DNA of 64,000 nucleotides from Gluconacetobacter asukensis (GCF_014174375.1 NZ_JABEQE010000001.1:124001-188000), one strand, 5' to 3'; shown: positions 8,176 through 20,365, counted from the stretch's first letter. The notes: a model not told the origin generated them from the sequence alone. Translations and numbers: made by a program.

Positions 8176-10266
8176 ATGACCCACGGCCCGACCGACACAC
8201 CGGACGATATGCGGGACGGGCCCTCCCGGCCCGCGCGAATGGATGTGCGGGTCACCGGCGACGATCTGCGCACGCGCACGGCACGCGAACGCACGCAATC
8301 CCGCCTGCTCGTCCTGTCGGCCGGCTTCTTCGGCCTGTTCGGCGCCGTAGCGCTCAAGCTGGCAACCGCCACGGTCATCATGCCGATGGCGCCCGAACAG
8401 CGGCAGATCGCCCCCCAGGTCCCCCCGATTCCGCGCAGCGATCCCAAGGGCATGCTGGCCGGCGATTTCGCGTTGCCGCAGGTCCACCGCGCCTCGGTCA
8501 CCGACCGCAACGGGCAGGTGCTGGCCATCTCGCTGCCGGTGGCGCAGGTCTATGCCAACCCGCAGGAAATGATCGACGCCCAGGACACGGCCAGGAAGCT
8601 GCGCACCGTCCTGCCTGCGCTTGACGAAGCCGAACTCATCCGCCGCCTGTCGACCAAAAAACAGTTCGTCTACCTGGCCCGCGACATCTCGCCGATACAG
8701 GAAGTCGCCATCAACAATCTCGGCATCCCCGGCATCTATTTCGAACCCGGCGAGCGCCGCCACTACCCGCTGGGCCGGGTCGCCGCCCACATCCTCGGCG
8801 CGGTCGATATCGACGATCACGGCGTGGCCGGCATCGAACGCTCGATGGACAAGCGGCTGGACCGCGACCGCACGCCCCTGCGCCTGTCGCTCGACGTCCG
8901 CATCCAGGCCGTGGTGCGCGACGAACTGGCGGCGGCCAAGGACCTGTTCCAGGCCATCGGCGCCTGCGCCATCGTCATGGACGTCAATACCGGCGAGATC
9001 ATCGCCATGGTCAGCCTGCCCGATTACGACGCCAACGATTTCGGCCGCGCCGACCCCGACGCCCGCTTCAACCGCGCCGTCACCGGCATGTACGAACCCG
9101 GATCGACCTTCAAGCTCCAGACGGCGGCCATGGCGCTGCAACTGGGCGTGGCCCATCCGTGGGACCGGTTTTCCTCCATCCCCATCCATATCGGCCGCTT
9201 CACCATCGCGGACATGAAGAGCGATCATTTCGCCCCATGGCTGACGCTGAACGAGGTGATGGCCTATTCATCCAACCCCGCCGCGGCCCATATGGCGCTC
9301 GATGTCGGCGCCCAGCGCCAGCAGGAGTGGCTGCGCGGCATGGGCTTCTTCGCCCCGGTGCCGATCGAACTGCCCGAGGCCGGGCGTCCCATCGTGCCGC
9401 AGATGCGCAACTGGGGCATTTCCACGGTCATGACCGTCGGCTTCGGCCACGGCGTCGCCGAACCCCCGCTGGCCATCGTGCGCGGCACCGCCGCCACCGT
9501 GAATGGCGGCATCCTGCTCCACCCGACCCTGATGGCCCGCGACGGCGAACAGCCGGACGACACCGCCCCGCTCACCCCGGCTGTCGCGGACGGGGCCGCC
9601 CCCACCCTCACCCCGGCAGTCCTCACCACACCCGAGACCACAGAAACCACGAACGCCGCCAGCATGCCGGGCGCCACGCGCGTCATCTCGCCCGAGATCT
9701 CGGCCCTGCTGCGCCGCATCCTGCGCCTGGACGTCACCAAGGGCACCGGCAAGACGGCCGAATCACCCGGCTATTTCGTCGGCGGCAAGACCGGCACCGC
9801 CGAGAAGATCGGCCCGCATGGCGGCTACCTGAAGCATGTCAACATCGCCGCCTTCACCAGCATCTTTCCGATGAACGCCCCACATTACGCCGTCTACGTC
9901 ATGCTCGACAGCCCCAAGGCGACCCCGCAGACCCACGGCTGGACCACGGCCGCGTGGAACGCCGCGCCCACCGTGTCGAAGATCGTGACCCGCGTCGGCC
10001 CGATGCTCGGCCTGTTCCCCAACACGGCCAATCCGCAGGCGGTCGAAGACGCGCTGGCGATCCCGCTGGAACCCGCCGTGCCGCATGGCTATCGCCCGCT
10101 GGGCCCCGGCAACGACCCGGGCGACCCACGCAACCTGCCGAAAGCCACCGCCCACGAGGCCGCACACACCGCCTCCGCCACCCAGACGCCCCGCGCGCGG
10201 CTGCACGCCGCGCGGGCCGAACAGGCCTCGTCAGGGCGCCCCACGCATCCGGAGGTCCGGGGATGA
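8176..10266 (+). CDS. ftsI: Peptidoglycan transpeptidase FtsI (PBP3)
   Basis: Septal class B penicillin-binding protein. The 696-residue protein has a membrane anchor at about residues 43-66, the dimerisation/pedestal domain, and the transpeptidase motifs SxxK (S310-TFK313), SxN (S365-SN367) and KTG (K538-TGT). Two features are unusual: a Thr/Pro/Ala-rich insert at about residues 456-500 between the SxN and KTG motifs, and a C-terminal extension of about 90 residues rich in Ala, Pro and His. The stop overlaps murE by four bases. Confidence 0.96.
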   Translation: MTHGPTDTPDDMRDGPSRPARMDVRVTGDDLRTRTARERTQSRLLVLSAGFFGLFGAVALKLATATVIMPMAPEQRQIAPQVPPIPRSDPKGMLAGDFALPQVHRASVTDRNGQVLAISLPVAQVYANPQEMIDAQDTARKLRTVLPALDEAELIRRLSTKKQFVYLARDISPIQEVAINNLGIPGIYFEPGERRHYPLGRVAAHILGAVDIDDHGVAGIERSMDKRLDRDRTPLRLSLDVRIQAVVRDELAAAKDLFQAIGACAIVMDVNTGEIIAMVSLPDYDANDFGRADPDARFNRAVTGMYEPGSTFKLQTAAMALQLGVAHPWDRFSSIPIHIGRFTIADMKSDHFAPWLTLNEVMAYSSNPAAAHMALDVGAQRQQEWLRGMGFFAPVPIELPEAGRPIVPQMRNWGISTVMTVGFGHGVAEPPLAIVRGTAATVNGGILLHPTLMARDGEQPDDTAPLTPAVADGAAPTLTPAVLTTPETTETTNAASMPGATRVISPEISALLRRILRLDVTKGTGKTAESPGYFVGGKTGTAEKIGPHGGYLKHVNIAAFTSIFPMNAPHYAVYVMLDSPKATPQTHGWTTAAWNAAPTVSKIVTRVGPMLGLFPNTANPQAVEDALAIPLEPAVPHGYRPLGPGNDPGDPRNLPKATAHEAAHTASATQTPRARLHAARAEQASSGRPTHPEVRG

Positions 10267-11735
10267 CGCACATCCTGTCCCACCTGCTGGCCGCCGCCGG
10301 CGTGCCCGCCCCCGAAATGGCGGACCCCGCGATCAGCCTGGTGACCGCCGACAGCCGCAAGGTGCGCCCGGGCACGCTGTTCGTCGCCATCCCCGGCACA
10401 AGGGCCGACGGCCGCGCCTTCATCCCCGCCGCCCTCGCGGCGGGTGCCGCCGCCATCGTCGCCCCGTCCGACGTCTCGCCCGACACGGCACCCGGCATCC
10501 CCCTGATCCACACTCAGGAACCGAGGCGGGCGCTGGCCCTGCTGGCCGCCGTTTTCGCAGGCGCGCAGCCGGGCCGGATCGCCGCCGTCACCGGCACCAA
10601 CGGCAAGACCAGCACCGTCGATTTCCTGCGCCAGCTCTGGACGCGCCAGGGCCGCCAGGCCGCCAGCATCGGCACGCTGGGCGTCATCGCGCCGGTGCCC
10701 CTTCCCCCCACCGGCCCGGTCCTGACCACGCCCGACAGTGTCGTGCTGGCCGACACGCTGGCCGCCATGGCACAGGGCGGCGTGACCGAATTGGCGATCG
10801 AGGCCTCGTCCCACGGGCTGGAACAGCACCGGCTGGACGGGCTGCACCTCACGGCGGCCGGCTTCACCAACCTCACCCGCGACCATCTGGACTATCACGG
10901 CACGCTGGATGCCTACCGCACCGCCAAACTGGCCCTGTTCGACCGGCTGCTGCCGGAAGGCGCGCTGGCGGCCGCCAATGCCGACATGGAGCCCGAAACC
11001 CTGGCCGCGCTCCGCGCCATCGCGGCCCGGCGACGCTTCGACCTGCGGCTGGTCGGCATGGCAGGCGACGCGATCCGCCTGATCGACAGCGCCCCCCTGC
11101 CCGAAGGCCAGCGCCTGCGGCTGGAGGCTGGCGGCACGATCCACGAGATCACCCTGGCGCTGCCCGGCCGCTTCCAGGCCGACAACGCCCTGCTGGCCGC
11201 CGCCCTGGCCGCACCGGGCGCCGACGGGCTGGCCCAGGCCATCGCCCTCCTGCCCACCCTGACAGGGGTGCGCGGCCGCATGGAGCGCGCCGCCCTGCTG
11301 CCCAACGGTGCCGCGGCCTATGTCGATTACGCCCACACGCCCGACGCCCTGGCCCGCCTGCTGGACGCGCTGCGCCCCCACGCCACCGGCCGGCTGATCG
11401 CCGTGTTCGGCGCCGGCGGCGACCGCGATCGCGGCAAACGGCCCCTGATGGGGCAGGAGGCCGCCAACCGCGCCGATATCGCCATCGTCACCGACGACAA
11501 TCCCCGCACCGAGGCCCCGGAAGCCATCCGCCGCGACGTGCTGGCCGGCGCGCCGAACGCGATCGAAATCGGCGACCGCGCCCGCGCGATTGCCGAGGCC
11601 CTGTCGATGCTGCGCTCCGGCGACGTGCTGGTGGTGGCCGGCAAGGGCCATGAACAGGGTCAGACCATCGGCACCACCACCCTGCCCTTCGACGACGCAT
11701 CCGTCATCCGCCAGACGGCCGGGGTGGCGGCATGA
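10263..11735 (+). CDS. murE: UDP-MurNAc-L-Ala-D-Glu:meso-diaminopimelate ligase
   Basis: Adds meso-diaminopimelate to the cytoplasmic peptidoglycan precursor. The 490-residue protein has the Mur ligase domains: SLVTADSRKVRPG near residue 25, the ATP-binding GTNGKTS (111-117), YVDYAHTPDAL, and DNPRTE near residue 415, the family motif that recognises meso-DAP rather than lysine. The start is the ATG at 10263, overlapping ftsI; the frame is open far upstream inside ftsI only because of codon bias. Confidence 0.96.
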   Translation: MTHILSHLLAAAGVPAPEMADPAISLVTADSRKVRPGTLFVAIPGTRADGRAFIPAALAAGAAAIVAPSDVSPDTAPGIPLIHTQEPRRALALLAAVFAGAQPGRIAAVTGTNGKTSTVDFLRQLWTRQGRQAASIGTLGVIAPVPLPPTGPVLTTPDSVVLADTLAAMAQGGVTELAIEASSHGLEQHRLDGLHLTAAGFTNLTRDHLDYHGTLDAYRTAKLALFDRLLPEGALAAANADMEPETLAALRAIAARRRFDLRLVGMAGDAIRLIDSAPLPEGQRLRLEAGGTIHEITLALPGRFQADNALLAAALAAPGADGLAQAIALLPTLTGVRGRMERAALLPNGAAAYVDYAHTPDALARLLDALRPHATGRLIAVFGAGGDRDRGKRPLMGQEAANRADIAIVTDDNPRTEAPEAIRRDVLAGAPNAIEIGDRARAIAEALSMLRSGDVLVVAGKGHEQGQTIGTTTLPFDDASVIRQTAGVAA

Positions 11736-13126
11736 CGGTCTTGTGGACCCGCGACGCGCTGGAAGCGGCCACCGGCGGCCATTTCGCCGGCAACGCACCG
11801 GTCAGCGTGACCGGCATCTCCATCGACACCCGCACGCTGGCCCCCGGCGACCTGTTCATCGCCCTGGTCGGCGACAGCAGCGACGGCCACGCCCATGTCC
11901 GCACGGCGCTGGAGCGCGGCGCCTCGGTGGTGCTGATCCATGACCGCGCGGCCGCCGGCACCGACGCCGCCGATCCGCGCGTCCTGCTGGTGCCCGACAC
12001 GATGGCGGCGCTGAACGATCTTGCCCGCCATGCACGCTCTCGCTTCAGGGGCCGCATGCTCGCCGTCACCGGCAGCGTGGGCAAGACGACGACCAAGGAC
12101 ATGCTGGGCCTGGCACTGGGCGCCATCGGGCCCACCCATGTCGCCGCCGCGTCCTACAACAACCATTGGGGCGTGCCGCTGACACTCGCCCGCCTGCCCG
12201 CCGACGCCGCGTTCTGCGTGTGCGAAGTGGGCATGAACCACCCCGGCGAGATCGCCCCGCTGGCCGCCCTGGTCCGCCCCGAGGTCGCGATCATCACCAC
12301 CATCGCCGGCGCCCATCTGGGCCATATGGGCAGCCTGGACGCCATCGCGCGCGAAAAATCGGACCTGATCGCCGCCCTGCCGCCCGGCGGCACCGCCATC
12401 GTCCCCGACGATGCCGAGGGCCAGCCGATCTTCGCCGAACAGGCTGCCCGCGCCGACGCGCAATTATGGCGGGTCGGACAGGCCCCCGACAGCATGGCCA
12501 TCCTTTCGGACCTCACCCTCGCCGCCGACGGCAGCGACGCCGTCGTCACCATCGCCGGCCGGCCCTACCCGCTGCGCCTCAACGCCCCCGGCCGCCACCT
12601 GGCGCGCAACGCCACCACCGTGCTCGCGGCGGTGGCGGCCCTGGGGGCCGATATCGCGACGGCGGCGTCCGCCCTCGCCGCCTTCCGCCCCGGCGCCGGG
12701 CGCGGCCAGCTGGCGCCGATCCTGGGCGGAAGGGCAGCACTGCTCGACGAAAGCTACAACGCCTCGACCCTGTCCATCCGCTCCTCGCTTGCGGTGCTCG
12801 ACCTGCTGGCCACCGCCCGCCGCATCGCCGTGCTGGGCGACATCCGCGAACTCGGCGCCTTCGCGCGCGCCGAACATGAATCCCTCCTGTCCGCCGCCCT
12901 GGCACATGCGGACCTCGTCTTCTGCTCCGGCCCGAACATGCAATATCTCTTCGACCTGCTTCCTCCTTCCCGACGCGGCGCATGGGCGCCCGATGCGGCC
13001 AGCCTGGCGCCGACGGTCCTGGCCGCCATTGCCCCCGGCGACACCATCCTGGTCAAGGGCAGCCTGGGCAGCCGCATGCGCGATGTCGTCTCGGTCCTGA
13101 CCACCACCGGGACGGATACGCACTGA
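11732..13126 (+). CDS. murF: UDP-MurNAc-tripeptide:D-Ala-D-Ala ligase
   Basis: Completes the pentapeptide by adding D-Ala-D-Ala. The 464-residue protein shows [15 protein letters not shown] (28-42), GSVGKTT (114-120), the [10 protein letters not shown] and GMNHPGEI motifs, and the C-terminal LDESYNAS and LVKGS motifs of MurF. It overlaps murE by four bases and mraY by one base. Confidence 0.96.
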   Translation: MTVLWTRDALEAATGGHFAGNAPVSVTGISIDTRTLAPGDLFIALVGDSSDGHAHVRTALERGASVVLIHDRAAAGTDAADPRVLLVPDTMAALNDLARHARSRFRGRMLAVTGSVGKTTTKDMLGLALGAIGPTHVAAASYNNHWGVPLTLARLPADAAFCVCEVGMNHPGEIAPLAALVRPEVAIITTIAGAHLGHMGSLDAIAREKSDLIAALPPGGTAIVPDDAEGQPIFAEQAARADAQLWRVGQAPDSMAILSDLTLAADGSDAVVTIAGRPYPLRLNAPGRHLARNATTVLAAVAALGADIATAASALAAFRPGAGRGQLAPILGGRAALLDESYNASTLSIRSSLAVLDLLATARRIAVLGDIRELGAFARAEHESLLSAALAHADLVFCSGPNMQYLFDLLPPSRRGAWAPDAASLAPTVLAAIAPGDTILVKGSLGSRMRDVVSVLTTTGTDTH

Positions 13127-14217
13127 TGCTCTATGATCTCGTCCAGCATCACGCCGGCGCCCATATCACGGCGCTCAACCTGTTCCGCTACATCACCTTC
13201 CGCGCCGGGGCGGCCTGCCTGACGGCGCTGGTCATCTCGCTGCTGCTGGGCCAGCCGCTGATCGCGCAACTGCGCCGCATCCAGCGCGGCGGCCAGCCGA
13301 TCCGCGCCCTGGGCCCGGAACGCCATATCCTGGAGAAGGCCGGCACCCCCACCATGGGCGGCGTGCTGATCCTGATCGCCCTGTTCGCATCCACCCTGCT
13401 GTGGGCGGACCTGACCAACGGCTTCGTCTGGGCGGTGCTGCTGATCACGCTCGGCTTCGGCGCGGTTGGCTTCGCCGACGATTATCTCAAACTGTCACGC
13501 CGCAACACGGCGGGCGTGTCCAAGCGCGCCCGGCTGGGCAGCGAATTCGCCGTCTCGCTGATCGGCGGCTACTGGCTGCAAAGCCTGATGCCGGCCGACC
13601 TGGCCAATCACCTGGCCTTTCCCTTCATGAAGGACTGGCTGCTGCCGCTGGGCTTCGCCTTCCCGCTCTTCGCCATGATCACGATCACCGGCTTCGGCAA
13701 CGCGGTCAATTTCACCGACGGGCTGGACGGTCTGGCCATCGTGCCGGTGATCATCGCCGCCCTGGTCTTCGGGCTGATCGCCTATCTGGTCGGCAACCAC
13801 GTCTTCGCGGACTATCTGCAACTGCACGCGGTGCCGGGCACGGGCGAACTCTGCGTCTTCTGCTCGGCCCTGGTCGGCGCAGGCCTGGGCTTCCTGTGGT
13901 TCAACGCCCCCCCGGCGGCGGTGTTCATGGGCGATACCGGCTCGCTCTCGCTGGGCGGCGCGCTGGGCGCGGTCGCGGTCGCGGTCAAGCATGAGCTGGT
14001 GCTGTGCATCGTCGGCGGCCTGTTCGTGGTCGAAACCCTGTCGGTGATCATCCAGGTCTTCTGGTTCCGCCGCACCGGCCGGCGGGTGTTCCTGATGGCC
14101 CCCCTGCACCATCATTTCGAAAAGAAAGGCTGGCAGGAGCCCAAGATCGTGATCCGCTTCTGGATCGTCTCCATCGTGCTGGGACTGTGTGGCCTCGCCA
14201 CGCTGAAACTGCGATGA
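13126..14217 (+). CDS. mraY: Phospho-MurNAc-pentapeptide transferase
   Basis: Integral membrane enzyme that makes lipid I from UDP-MurNAc-pentapeptide and undecaprenyl phosphate. The 363-residue protein has about ten hydrophobic segments and the family motifs [32 protein letters not shown] and HHHFEKKGW. The start is the ATG at 13126 in the TGATG joint with murF. Confidence 0.97.
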   Translation: MLYDLVQHHAGAHITALNLFRYITFRAGAACLTALVISLLLGQPLIAQLRRIQRGGQPIRALGPERHILEKAGTPTMGGVLILIALFASTLLWADLTNGFVWAVLLITLGFGAVGFADDYLKLSRRNTAGVSKRARLGSEFAVSLIGGYWLQSLMPADLANHLAFPFMKDWLLPLGFAFPLFAMITITGFGNAVNFTDGLDGLAIVPVIIAALVFGLIAYLVGNHVFADYLQLHAVPGTGELCVFCSALVGAGLGFLWFNAPPAAVFMGDTGSLSLGGALGAVAVAVKHELVLCIVGGLFVVETLSVIIQVFWFRRTGRRVFLMAPLHHHFEKKGWQEPKIVIRFWIVSIVLGLCGLATLKLR

Positions 14218-15608
14218 GCCGCTTTCCCACCCTCCTCTTCGCCGGGCGGCGCTACGCCGTGCTGGGCCTGGGCAATAACGGCGCCCCGGTGGTCCGCGCC
14301 CTGGCCGCCATGGGCGCCTCGGTCCGCACATGGGACGACAATGCGGGCGCCCGCCAGGCGCTGGGCGACATCCCCGGCGTCACCGTGGCCCCCTTCGAAT
14401 CCCTCGAAGGCCTGGACGCGCTGATCCTGTCACCGGGCATCCCGCATGTGCTGCCCAAACCGCATCCGGTGGCGCTGATGGCGCGCGAGGCCGGCATCCC
14501 CATCCTGTCCGACGCCGACCTGCTGTTCCAGGCGGTGCGCCGCGCGGGTTCGCGGGCCCGCTTCGCCGGCATCACCGGCACCAACGGCAAATCGACCACC
14601 ACGTCCCTGCTGACGCACATGCTGGCCACGGCCGGCATCCCGGCGGTGGCGGGCGGCAATCTGGGGCCGGCATCGCTGTCCCTGCCGCTGCTGCCCGACA
14701 ATGGCGTCTACGTGCTGGAAATGTCGTCCTACATGCTGGAACGCCTGCAGGACCTGCATTTCACCGTCGCCTGCCTGCTGAACCTGACGCCCGACCATCT
14801 GGACCGCCATGGCGACATGCAGGGCTATCTGCGTGCCAAATGGCATATCTTCGACAGCCAGCGCATGGGCGACCTGGCCGTGCTGGGCTTCGGCGACGCG
14901 CCGGGGGACAGCGTTCCCCGCATGGTCGACAGGCTGGCCGCCAGCGGCGACCGGGTCCTGACCATCTCGGGCACCTCCCCCAACGCCGACCTCTCCGGCG
15001 CCGGCGGCATCCTGCGTGACGAGGAAGGCGAGATCGCGGACCTGGCCGAGGCCCCCGCCCTGCCGGGCGCGCACAATGCCGAAAACGCGGCGGCGGCCAC
15101 GGCCATGGCCCTGGCGCTGGGCGTGCCGCGCGCCGCTATCGCCCCCGCGCTGCGCAGCTTCGCCGGCCTGCCCCACCGACAGAAACCGGTCGCCACGGTG
15201 GCGGGCATCCTCTTCATCGACGACAGCAAGGCCACCAACGCCGATTCCGCGTCCCGCGCCCTGGGCTGCTACGACCGGCTGGTCTGGATCGCGGGCGGGG
15301 TCGCCAAGGCCGGTGGAATCGACGACCTCGCGCCGCTTTTCCCCCGCATCGCCCATGCCGTGCTGATCGGGCAGGACGCCCCGGCCCTGGCCGAGACACT
15401 GGCCGCGCACAACGTCCCCCATACGCTGGCGGGCACGATGGAAGCAGCCGTTCCCCTGGCCTTCGACCTGGCACGCCAGACCGGCGCCGGCACCGTCCTG
15501 CTGTCCCCCGCCTGCGCCAGCTTCGACCAGTACAAGAGCTTCGAACATCGCGGCCGGCATTTCGCCGAACGCGTCCACGAACTGGCCGGCACGAAGGGAG
15601 AAGGCTGA
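14214..15608 (+). CDS. murD: UDP-MurNAc-L-Ala:D-Glu ligase
   Basis: Adds D-glutamate to UDP-MurNAc-L-Ala. The 464-residue protein has an N-terminal dinucleotide-fold domain ([10 protein letters not shown]), LSPGIP near residue 73, GTNGKST (122-128), LEMSSYMLE in place of the usual [20 protein letters not shown] and [10 protein letters not shown]. It overlaps mraY by four bases and ftsW by one. Confidence 0.96.
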   Translation: MSRFPTLLFAGRRYAVLGLGNNGAPVVRALAAMGASVRTWDDNAGARQALGDIPGVTVAPFESLEGLDALILSPGIPHVLPKPHPVALMAREAGIPILSDADLLFQAVRRAGSRARFAGITGTNGKSTTTSLLTHMLATAGIPAVAGGNLGPASLSLPLLPDNGVYVLEMSSYMLERLQDLHFTVACLLNLTPDHLDRHGDMQGYLRAKWHIFDSQRMGDLAVLGFGDAPGDSVPRMVDRLAASGDRVLTISGTSPNADLSGAGGILRDEEGEIADLAEAPALPGAHNAENAAAATAMALALGVPRAAIAPALRSFAGLPHRQKPVATVAGILFIDDSKATNADSASRALGCYDRLVWIAGGVAKAGGIDDLAPLFPRIAHAVLIGQDAPALAETLAAHNVPHTLAGTMEAAVPLAFDLARQTGAGTVLLSPACASFDQYKSFEHRGRHFAERVHELAGTKGEG

Positions 15609-16768
15609 TGGCCGCGTCACGCGTCGATACCTCGTTCCTTGCCCGCTGGTGGCGCAATGTCGACCGCGTGACGCTCTCCTGCGTCTGCATCCTGATCGGC
15701 TTCGGCTATGTGCTGATGCTGGCCGCCAGCCCGGCCGTGGCCACGCGCATCGGCGCCTCGCGCGACATGTTCATCCTCAAGCAGGTGGTCTTCCTGTCCC
15801 TGGCCGGCCTGATCGTGGTGGCCACCTCCCTGCTCTCGCCGCGCGGCATCCGGCGGCTGGCGCTGGCAGGCTTCGTCCTGGCCACCGCCGCCACGGCCCT
15901 CACCCTGGTCCACGGTATCGAAATCAAGGGCGCACGGCGCTGGATCGCCCTGCCGATGATGTCGGTCCAGCCCTCGGAATTCCTCAAACCCTGCTTCGCC
16001 GTCGTCACCGCCTGGCTGCTGACCGAACGCCGCCACCGCCGCCTGCTGCCGGGCATGCCCATCGCGCTGGGCCTGTTCGCAATCATCCTGCTGCTGCTGA
16101 AATCGCAGCCCGATATCGGCATGCTCAGCGTCATCACCACGGTCTTCATGGCCCAGCTCTTCATCGACGGGCTGAACATCTTCTTCGTCGGCGCCGGCGC
16201 CGGCTGCATGATCGCGGCCTTCCTGGGCGCCTATGTGGCCTTTCCCCATGTCCGCTCGCGCGTCGAACGCTTCCTGCACCCCAATGTCGGCGACCATTAC
16301 CAGATCGACACCGCTTTGCGCGCCTTCGGCAATGGCGGCCTGATGGGGCGCGGCCCCGGCGAGGGACGGGTGAAGGACCTGCTGCCCGACGCCCATGCCG
16401 ATTTCGTCTTCGCCGTCGCGGGCGAGGAATTCGGCATGCTGGTCTGCCTGTTCATCATCGGCGTGTTCTGCCTGATCGTGGTGCGGACGCTGCTGAAACT
16501 GCTGCGCGAGGACGACCCGTTCATCGTCGTGGCAACCGTGGGGCTGGTCACGGGTTTCGGCCTCCAGGCCTTCGTCAACATGGGCTCGACCCTGCATCTG
16601 ATCCCGACCAAGGGCATGACCCTGCCCTTCATCTCCTATGGCGGCTCGTCGGCCATGTCGGTGGCGCTGACCATCGGCATGGTGCTGGCCCTGACACGGC
16701 ACCGCGTGGGCGAAAGCCGGATTCCGCGCGGGCGCCCCGCCTTCCGGGCACGAAAGGCCACCGCATGA
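15608..16768 (+). CDS. ftsW: Septal peptidoglycan polymerase FtsW
   Basis: SEDS-family glycosyltransferase that polymerises lipid II at the division site together with FtsI. The 386-residue protein has about ten membrane segments and the family motifs [24 protein letters not shown], the loop [17 protein letters not shown] and [10 protein letters not shown]. The start sits in a TGATG joint with murD; the stop overlaps murG by four bases. Confidence 0.96.
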   Translation: MAASRVDTSFLARWWRNVDRVTLSCVCILIGFGYVLMLAASPAVATRIGASRDMFILKQVVFLSLAGLIVVATSLLSPRGIRRLALAGFVLATAATALTLVHGIEIKGARRWIALPMMSVQPSEFLKPCFAVVTAWLLTERRHRRLLPGMPIALGLFAIILLLLKSQPDIGMLSVITTVFMAQLFIDGLNIFFVGAGAGCMIAAFLGAYVAFPHVRSRVERFLHPNVGDHYQIDTALRAFGNGGLMGRGPGEGRVKDLLPDAHADFVFAVAGEEFGMLVCLFIIGVFCLIVVRTLLKLLREDDPFIVVATVGLVTGFGLQAFVNMGSTLHLIPTKGMTLPFISYGGSSAMSVALTIGMVLALTRHRVGESRIPRGRPAFRARKATA

Positions 16769-17949
16769 GCACGCTGCCCCCCTCCGGCGCGCCCCGCCCG
16801 ATCGTCATCGCCGCCGGTGGAACCGGCGGCCATTTCATTCCGGCCGAGGCCCTGGCCCACGCGCTGGCGGCGCGCGGACACACGATCGCCCTGATGACCG
16901 ACCAGCGCGCGGGCGCGCGCGACCACGGCATCTTCGCCCAGGGGCAGCAATTCGTCCTCCCCGGCGCCGGCATCGCCGGACACGGGCTGGCCCGCGCCGC
17001 CCGCGCGGCCGTGGCCCTGGCGCGCGGCACGCTCCAGGCCCGCACCATCCTGCGCCGGCTGGACGCGGCAGCGGTGGTGGGCTTCGGCGGCTACCCGTCC
17101 GTGCCCCCGCTGCTGGGCGCGCGCCTGCTCGGCCGCCACCGGCCGCTGATCATCCTGCACGAGGGCAATGCCGTGCTGGGCCAGGCCAACGCCCAGCTCG
17201 CACGCTTCGCCGACGGCATCGCCACCTCCTTCTCCCAGGTCGCCCGCCTGCCGACAGGGGCCCGTACCACCCTGACCGGCATGCCGGTGCGCGACGCCAT
17301 CGCCGCCCTGCACGACCAGCCCTACACCCCGCCGGGGAACGAGATCCGCCTTCTGGTCTGGGGCGGATCGCTCGGTGCCCGCGTGTTCAGCGACGTGGTG
17401 CCGGACGCCATCACCCGCCTGCCCGCCGCCCTGCGCGCGCGCCTGCGCATCACCCAGCAGGCCCGCGCCGAGGATGCCGAGCGCGTACGCGCCACCTACG
17501 CCACGCTGGGCATCCCGGCCGAGATCTCCCCCTTCTTCGCCAACGTCGCCGACCTGCTGGGCGCAGCCCATCTGGTCATCGGGCGCGCCGGCGGCTCTTC
17601 GGTCGCGGAACTGACCGATGCCGGGCGGCCGGCAATCCTGGTCCCGCTGCCCATCGCCGCCAGCGACGAACAGGGCGCCAACGCGGCTTCCATGGTCACG
17701 GCCGGCGCCGGCTGGATGATCCGCCAGCCCGATTTCACCGCCCCGTCCCTGGCGGCGCGGCTGGAGTCCCTGCTCTCCGACCCCGCCACCCTGGCCGGCG
17801 CGGCAGCAGCCGCACGCAGCCTCGGCCGGCCCGACGCCGCGGAACGTCTGGCCGATCTGGTCGAAGGACTCTTGCATCACCGCCCCGACCCCGCCTATCC
17901 GACAGCCGCCGCCACGCTGACAGCCGCCACCACGGAGACCACCTCATGA
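16765..17949 (+). CDS. murG: Lipid II synthase (undecaprenyl-PP-MurNAc-pentapeptide GlcNAc transferase)
   Basis: GT28 family glycosyltransferase that converts lipid I to lipid II on the inner face of the membrane. The 394-residue protein shows the glycine-rich loop [16 protein letters not shown] (15-30), [32 protein letters not shown] and the UDP-GlcNAc site [11 protein letters not shown]. It ends with an Ala/Thr-rich tail of about 20 residues. It overlaps ftsW and murC by four bases each. Confidence 0.96.
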   Translation: MSTLPPSGAPRPIVIAAGGTGGHFIPAEALAHALAARGHTIALMTDQRAGARDHGIFAQGQQFVLPGAGIAGHGLARAARAAVALARGTLQARTILRRLDAAAVVGFGGYPSVPPLLGARLLGRHRPLIILHEGNAVLGQANAQLARFADGIATSFSQVARLPTGARTTLTGMPVRDAIAALHDQPYTPPGNEIRLLVWGGSLGARVFSDVVPDAITRLPAALRARLRITQQARAEDAERVRATYATLGIPAEISPFFANVADLLGAAHLVIGRAGGSSVAELTDAGRPAILVPLPIAASDEQGANAASMVTAGAGWMIRQPDFTAPSLAARLESLLSDPATLAGAAAAARSLGRPDAAERLADLVEGLLHHRPDPAYPTAAATLTAATTETTS

Positions 17950-19385
17950 GAGCCCTGCCCCTTTCCATCGGCACCATTCATTTCGTCGGGATCGGCGGCA
18001 TCGGCATGTCCGGCATCGCCGAGGTGCTGCACATGCTGGGCTATGCCGTGCAGGGTTCGGATATCGCCGAGAGCGCCAACGTGCTGCGCCTGCGCGCGGC
18101 GGGCATCCCGGTCGCGATCGGCCATGACGCCGCCAATCTCGGCCAGGCCCAGGTCGTCGTCACCTCCACCGCCGTCAAGCGCGACAATCCCGAGGTCGTG
18201 GCCGCACGCGCCCGCCTCATCCCCGTCGTGCGCCGGGCCGAGATGCTGGCCGAACTGATGCGCCTGCGCTGGTCCGTCGCGGTGGGCGGCACCCACGGCA
18301 AGACCACCACCACCAGCCTGGTCGCGGCGGTGCTGGAAGCCGCCCGGCTCGACCCCACCGTCATCAATGGCGGCATCATCGAGGCCTACGGCACCAACAC
18401 CCGCATGGGCTCGGGCGACTGGATGGTGGTCGAGGCCGATGAGAGCGACGGCTCGTTCCTGCGCCTCCCCTCGGTCATCACCGTGGTCACCAACATGGAC
18501 CCGGAACATCTGGACCATTGGGGCACGCCGGAGGCGATGCAGGCGGCCTACGACCAGTTCGTCTCCAACATCCCCTTCTACGGCTTCGCGGTCCTGTGCA
18601 TCGACCACCCGGCGGTGCAGCAGATGATCCCCCGCCTCTCCGACCACCGCATCGTCACCTACGGCTTCTCCCCCCAGGCCGACATCCGCGCCGAGAAGGT
18701 GATCACCGACAAGCTGGGCGCGACGTTCGAGGTCGTGGTCACCAACCGCAACCGCAACCGCACCCGCCGCGCGGGGCCGTTCCGCCTGCCCATGCTGGGC
18801 CACCACAATGTGCAGAACGCGCTGGCCGCGATCGCCGTGGCGGTGGAGATGGATATCGACGACGCCACCATCCGCTCGGCCTTCGCCGGCTTCAGGGGCG
18901 TCAAGCGCCGCTTCACCCGCACGGGCGAGACCGGCGGCATCACCGTGATCGACGATTACGGCCACCACCCGGTGGAAATCGCCGCCGTGCTCAAGGCCGC
19001 CCGCCAGGCCGGCGCGCGCGACGTCATCGCCGTGGTGCAGCCTCACCGCTATTCGCGCCTGCAAAGCCTGTTCGGCGAATTCTGCACCTGCATGAACGAC
19101 GCCGGCACCGTGATCGTCGCCGATGTCTACGCGGCCGGCGAGGCCCCGATCGACGGCATCAACCGCGACACGCTGGTCGACGGCCTGCGCGAGCGCGGCC
19201 ACCGTTCGGTGGTACCGCTGCCCGATCCGGAACATCTGGCCGAAATGGTCCATGCCATCGCCAAACCGGGCGATTTCGTCGTCTGCCTGGGTGCCGGCAA
19301 CATCACCGGCTGGGCGCAGGCCCTCCCCGCCCAGCTCGCCGCCCTGCAGAACCCCAATGCCCGCAAGGGCGACTGCGCGGCATGA
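17946..19385 (+). CDS. murC: UDP-MurNAc:L-alanine ligase
   Basis: First Mur ligase of the pathway, adding L-Ala to UDP-MurNAc. The 479-residue protein has [18 protein letters not shown] (11-28), GGTHGKTTT (114-122), [22 protein letters not shown], and [10 protein letters not shown] in the C-terminal domain. Overlaps murG and murB by four bases each. Confidence 0.97.
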   Translation: MRALPLSIGTIHFVGIGGIGMSGIAEVLHMLGYAVQGSDIAESANVLRLRAAGIPVAIGHDAANLGQAQVVVTSTAVKRDNPEVVAARARLIPVVRRAEMLAELMRLRWSVAVGGTHGKTTTTSLVAAVLEAARLDPTVINGGIIEAYGTNTRMGSGDWMVVEADESDGSFLRLPSVITVVTNMDPEHLDHWGTPEAMQAAYDQFVSNIPFYGFAVLCIDHPAVQQMIPRLSDHRIVTYGFSPQADIRAEKVITDKLGATFEVVVTNRNRNRTRRAGPFRLPMLGHHNVQNALAAIAVAVEMDIDDATIRSAFAGFRGVKRRFTRTGETGGITVIDDYGHHPVEIAAVLKAARQAGARDVIAVVQPHRYSRLQSLFGEFCTCMNDAGTVIVADVYAAGEAPIDGINRDTLVDGLRERGHRSVVPLPDPEHLAEMVHAIAKPGDFVVCLGAGNITGWAQALPAQLAALQNPNARKGDCAA

Positions 19386-20365
19386 CCATGCCGGCCGCCA
19401 CCACGGACCAGAACTGGACCGACACGGTCCGCGCGGCCCTCGCCGGCCTGCGCGGCCGGCTGAGCGCCGACGCGCCGCTGGGCGCGCGCACCTGGTTCCG
19501 CGTCGGCGGCCCGGCGGACCTGCTGCTGCAACCGGCCGACGCCGACGATCTCGCGCACGCGCTGCGCCACCTGCCGCCGGACCTGCCGGTCACGGTGCTG
19601 GGCGCCTGCTCCAACGTCATCGTGCGCGACGGCGGCATCGACGGGCTGGTCATCCGCCTCGGCGGCGGCTTCGCCGACATCACGGTCGAGCCTGACGGGC
19701 TGGTCGTCGGCGCCGCATGCCTCGACATGGTGGTGGCCGAACACGCAGCCGGCGCCGGCCTCAAGGGGCTGGAATTCCTCGCCGGCATCCCCGGCTCGAT
19801 CGGCGGCGCGGTGGCCATGAATGCCGGCGCCTACGGCTCGGACATCGCGACCGTCCTCGACTGGGCGGACATCGTGACCCGCGACGGCAACACCGTCCGC
19901 CTGTCCGGCCCGGCGCTGGGCTTCGGCTATCGCCGCTCGCGCCTGCCGGCCGGCGCCGTGGTCACCCGCGCCCGCCTGCGCGCCACCCCGGCCGACCCGG
20001 CCGAGATCCGCCAGGCCATCGCCACCATCCGCCAGTCGCGCGAAGAGTCGCAGCCCACGCGGGCCCGCACCGGCGGCTCGACCTTCCGCAATCCCGAACA
20101 CGGCAAGGCGTGGGAACTGATCGACGCCGCCGGCTGCCGGGGCCTCACGCTGCACGACGCGCAGATCAGCGAAAAACACTGCAACTTCATGCTCAACACC
20201 GGCCACGCCAGCGCCGCCGACCTGGAAGAACTGGGCGAGACGGTCCGCGCGCGGGTGCAGGCCCGCACCGGTATCCTGCTGGAGTGGGAAATCAAGCGCA
20301 TCGGCCGCGCCACCCCGCCAGTCGATGCCACGCCCACCGACGCCGAGACAGGAGAAACGCCATGA
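19382..20365 (+). CDS. murB: UDP-N-acetylenolpyruvoylglucosamine reductase
   Basis: FAD- and NADPH-dependent reductase that forms UDP-MurNAc. The 327-residue protein shows the FAD-binding [47 protein letters not shown], the catalytic region [10 protein letters not shown] and the C-terminal [10 protein letters not shown]. Overlaps murC and ddl by four bases each. Confidence 0.96.
   Translation: MTMPAATTDQNWTDTVRAALAGLRGRLSADAPLGARTWFRVGGPADLLLQPADADDLAHALRHLPPDLPVTVLGACSNVIVRDGGIDGLVIRLGGGFADITVEPDGLVVGAACLDMVVAEHAAGAGLKGLEFLAGIPGSIGGAVAMNAGAYGSDIATVLDWADIVTRDGNTVRLSGPALGFGYRRSRLPAGAVVTRARLRATPADPAEIRQAIATIRQSREESQPTRARTGGSTFRNPEHGKAWELIDAAGCRGLTLHDAQISEKHCNFMLNTGHASAADLEELGETVRARVQARTGILLEWEIKRIGRATPPVDATPTDAETGETP

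Noticed and set aside
9159-10262. Upstream extension of murE inside ftsI
   Set aside because: The murE family start is at 10263 overlapping the ftsI stop; the extension is Arg/Pro/His-rich and antiparallel to no known domain.
10089-11798. Minus-strand open frame of about 569 codons opposite murE
   Set aside because: Low-complexity Gly/Gln/Asp-rich translation, antisense to murE; codon-bias artefact.
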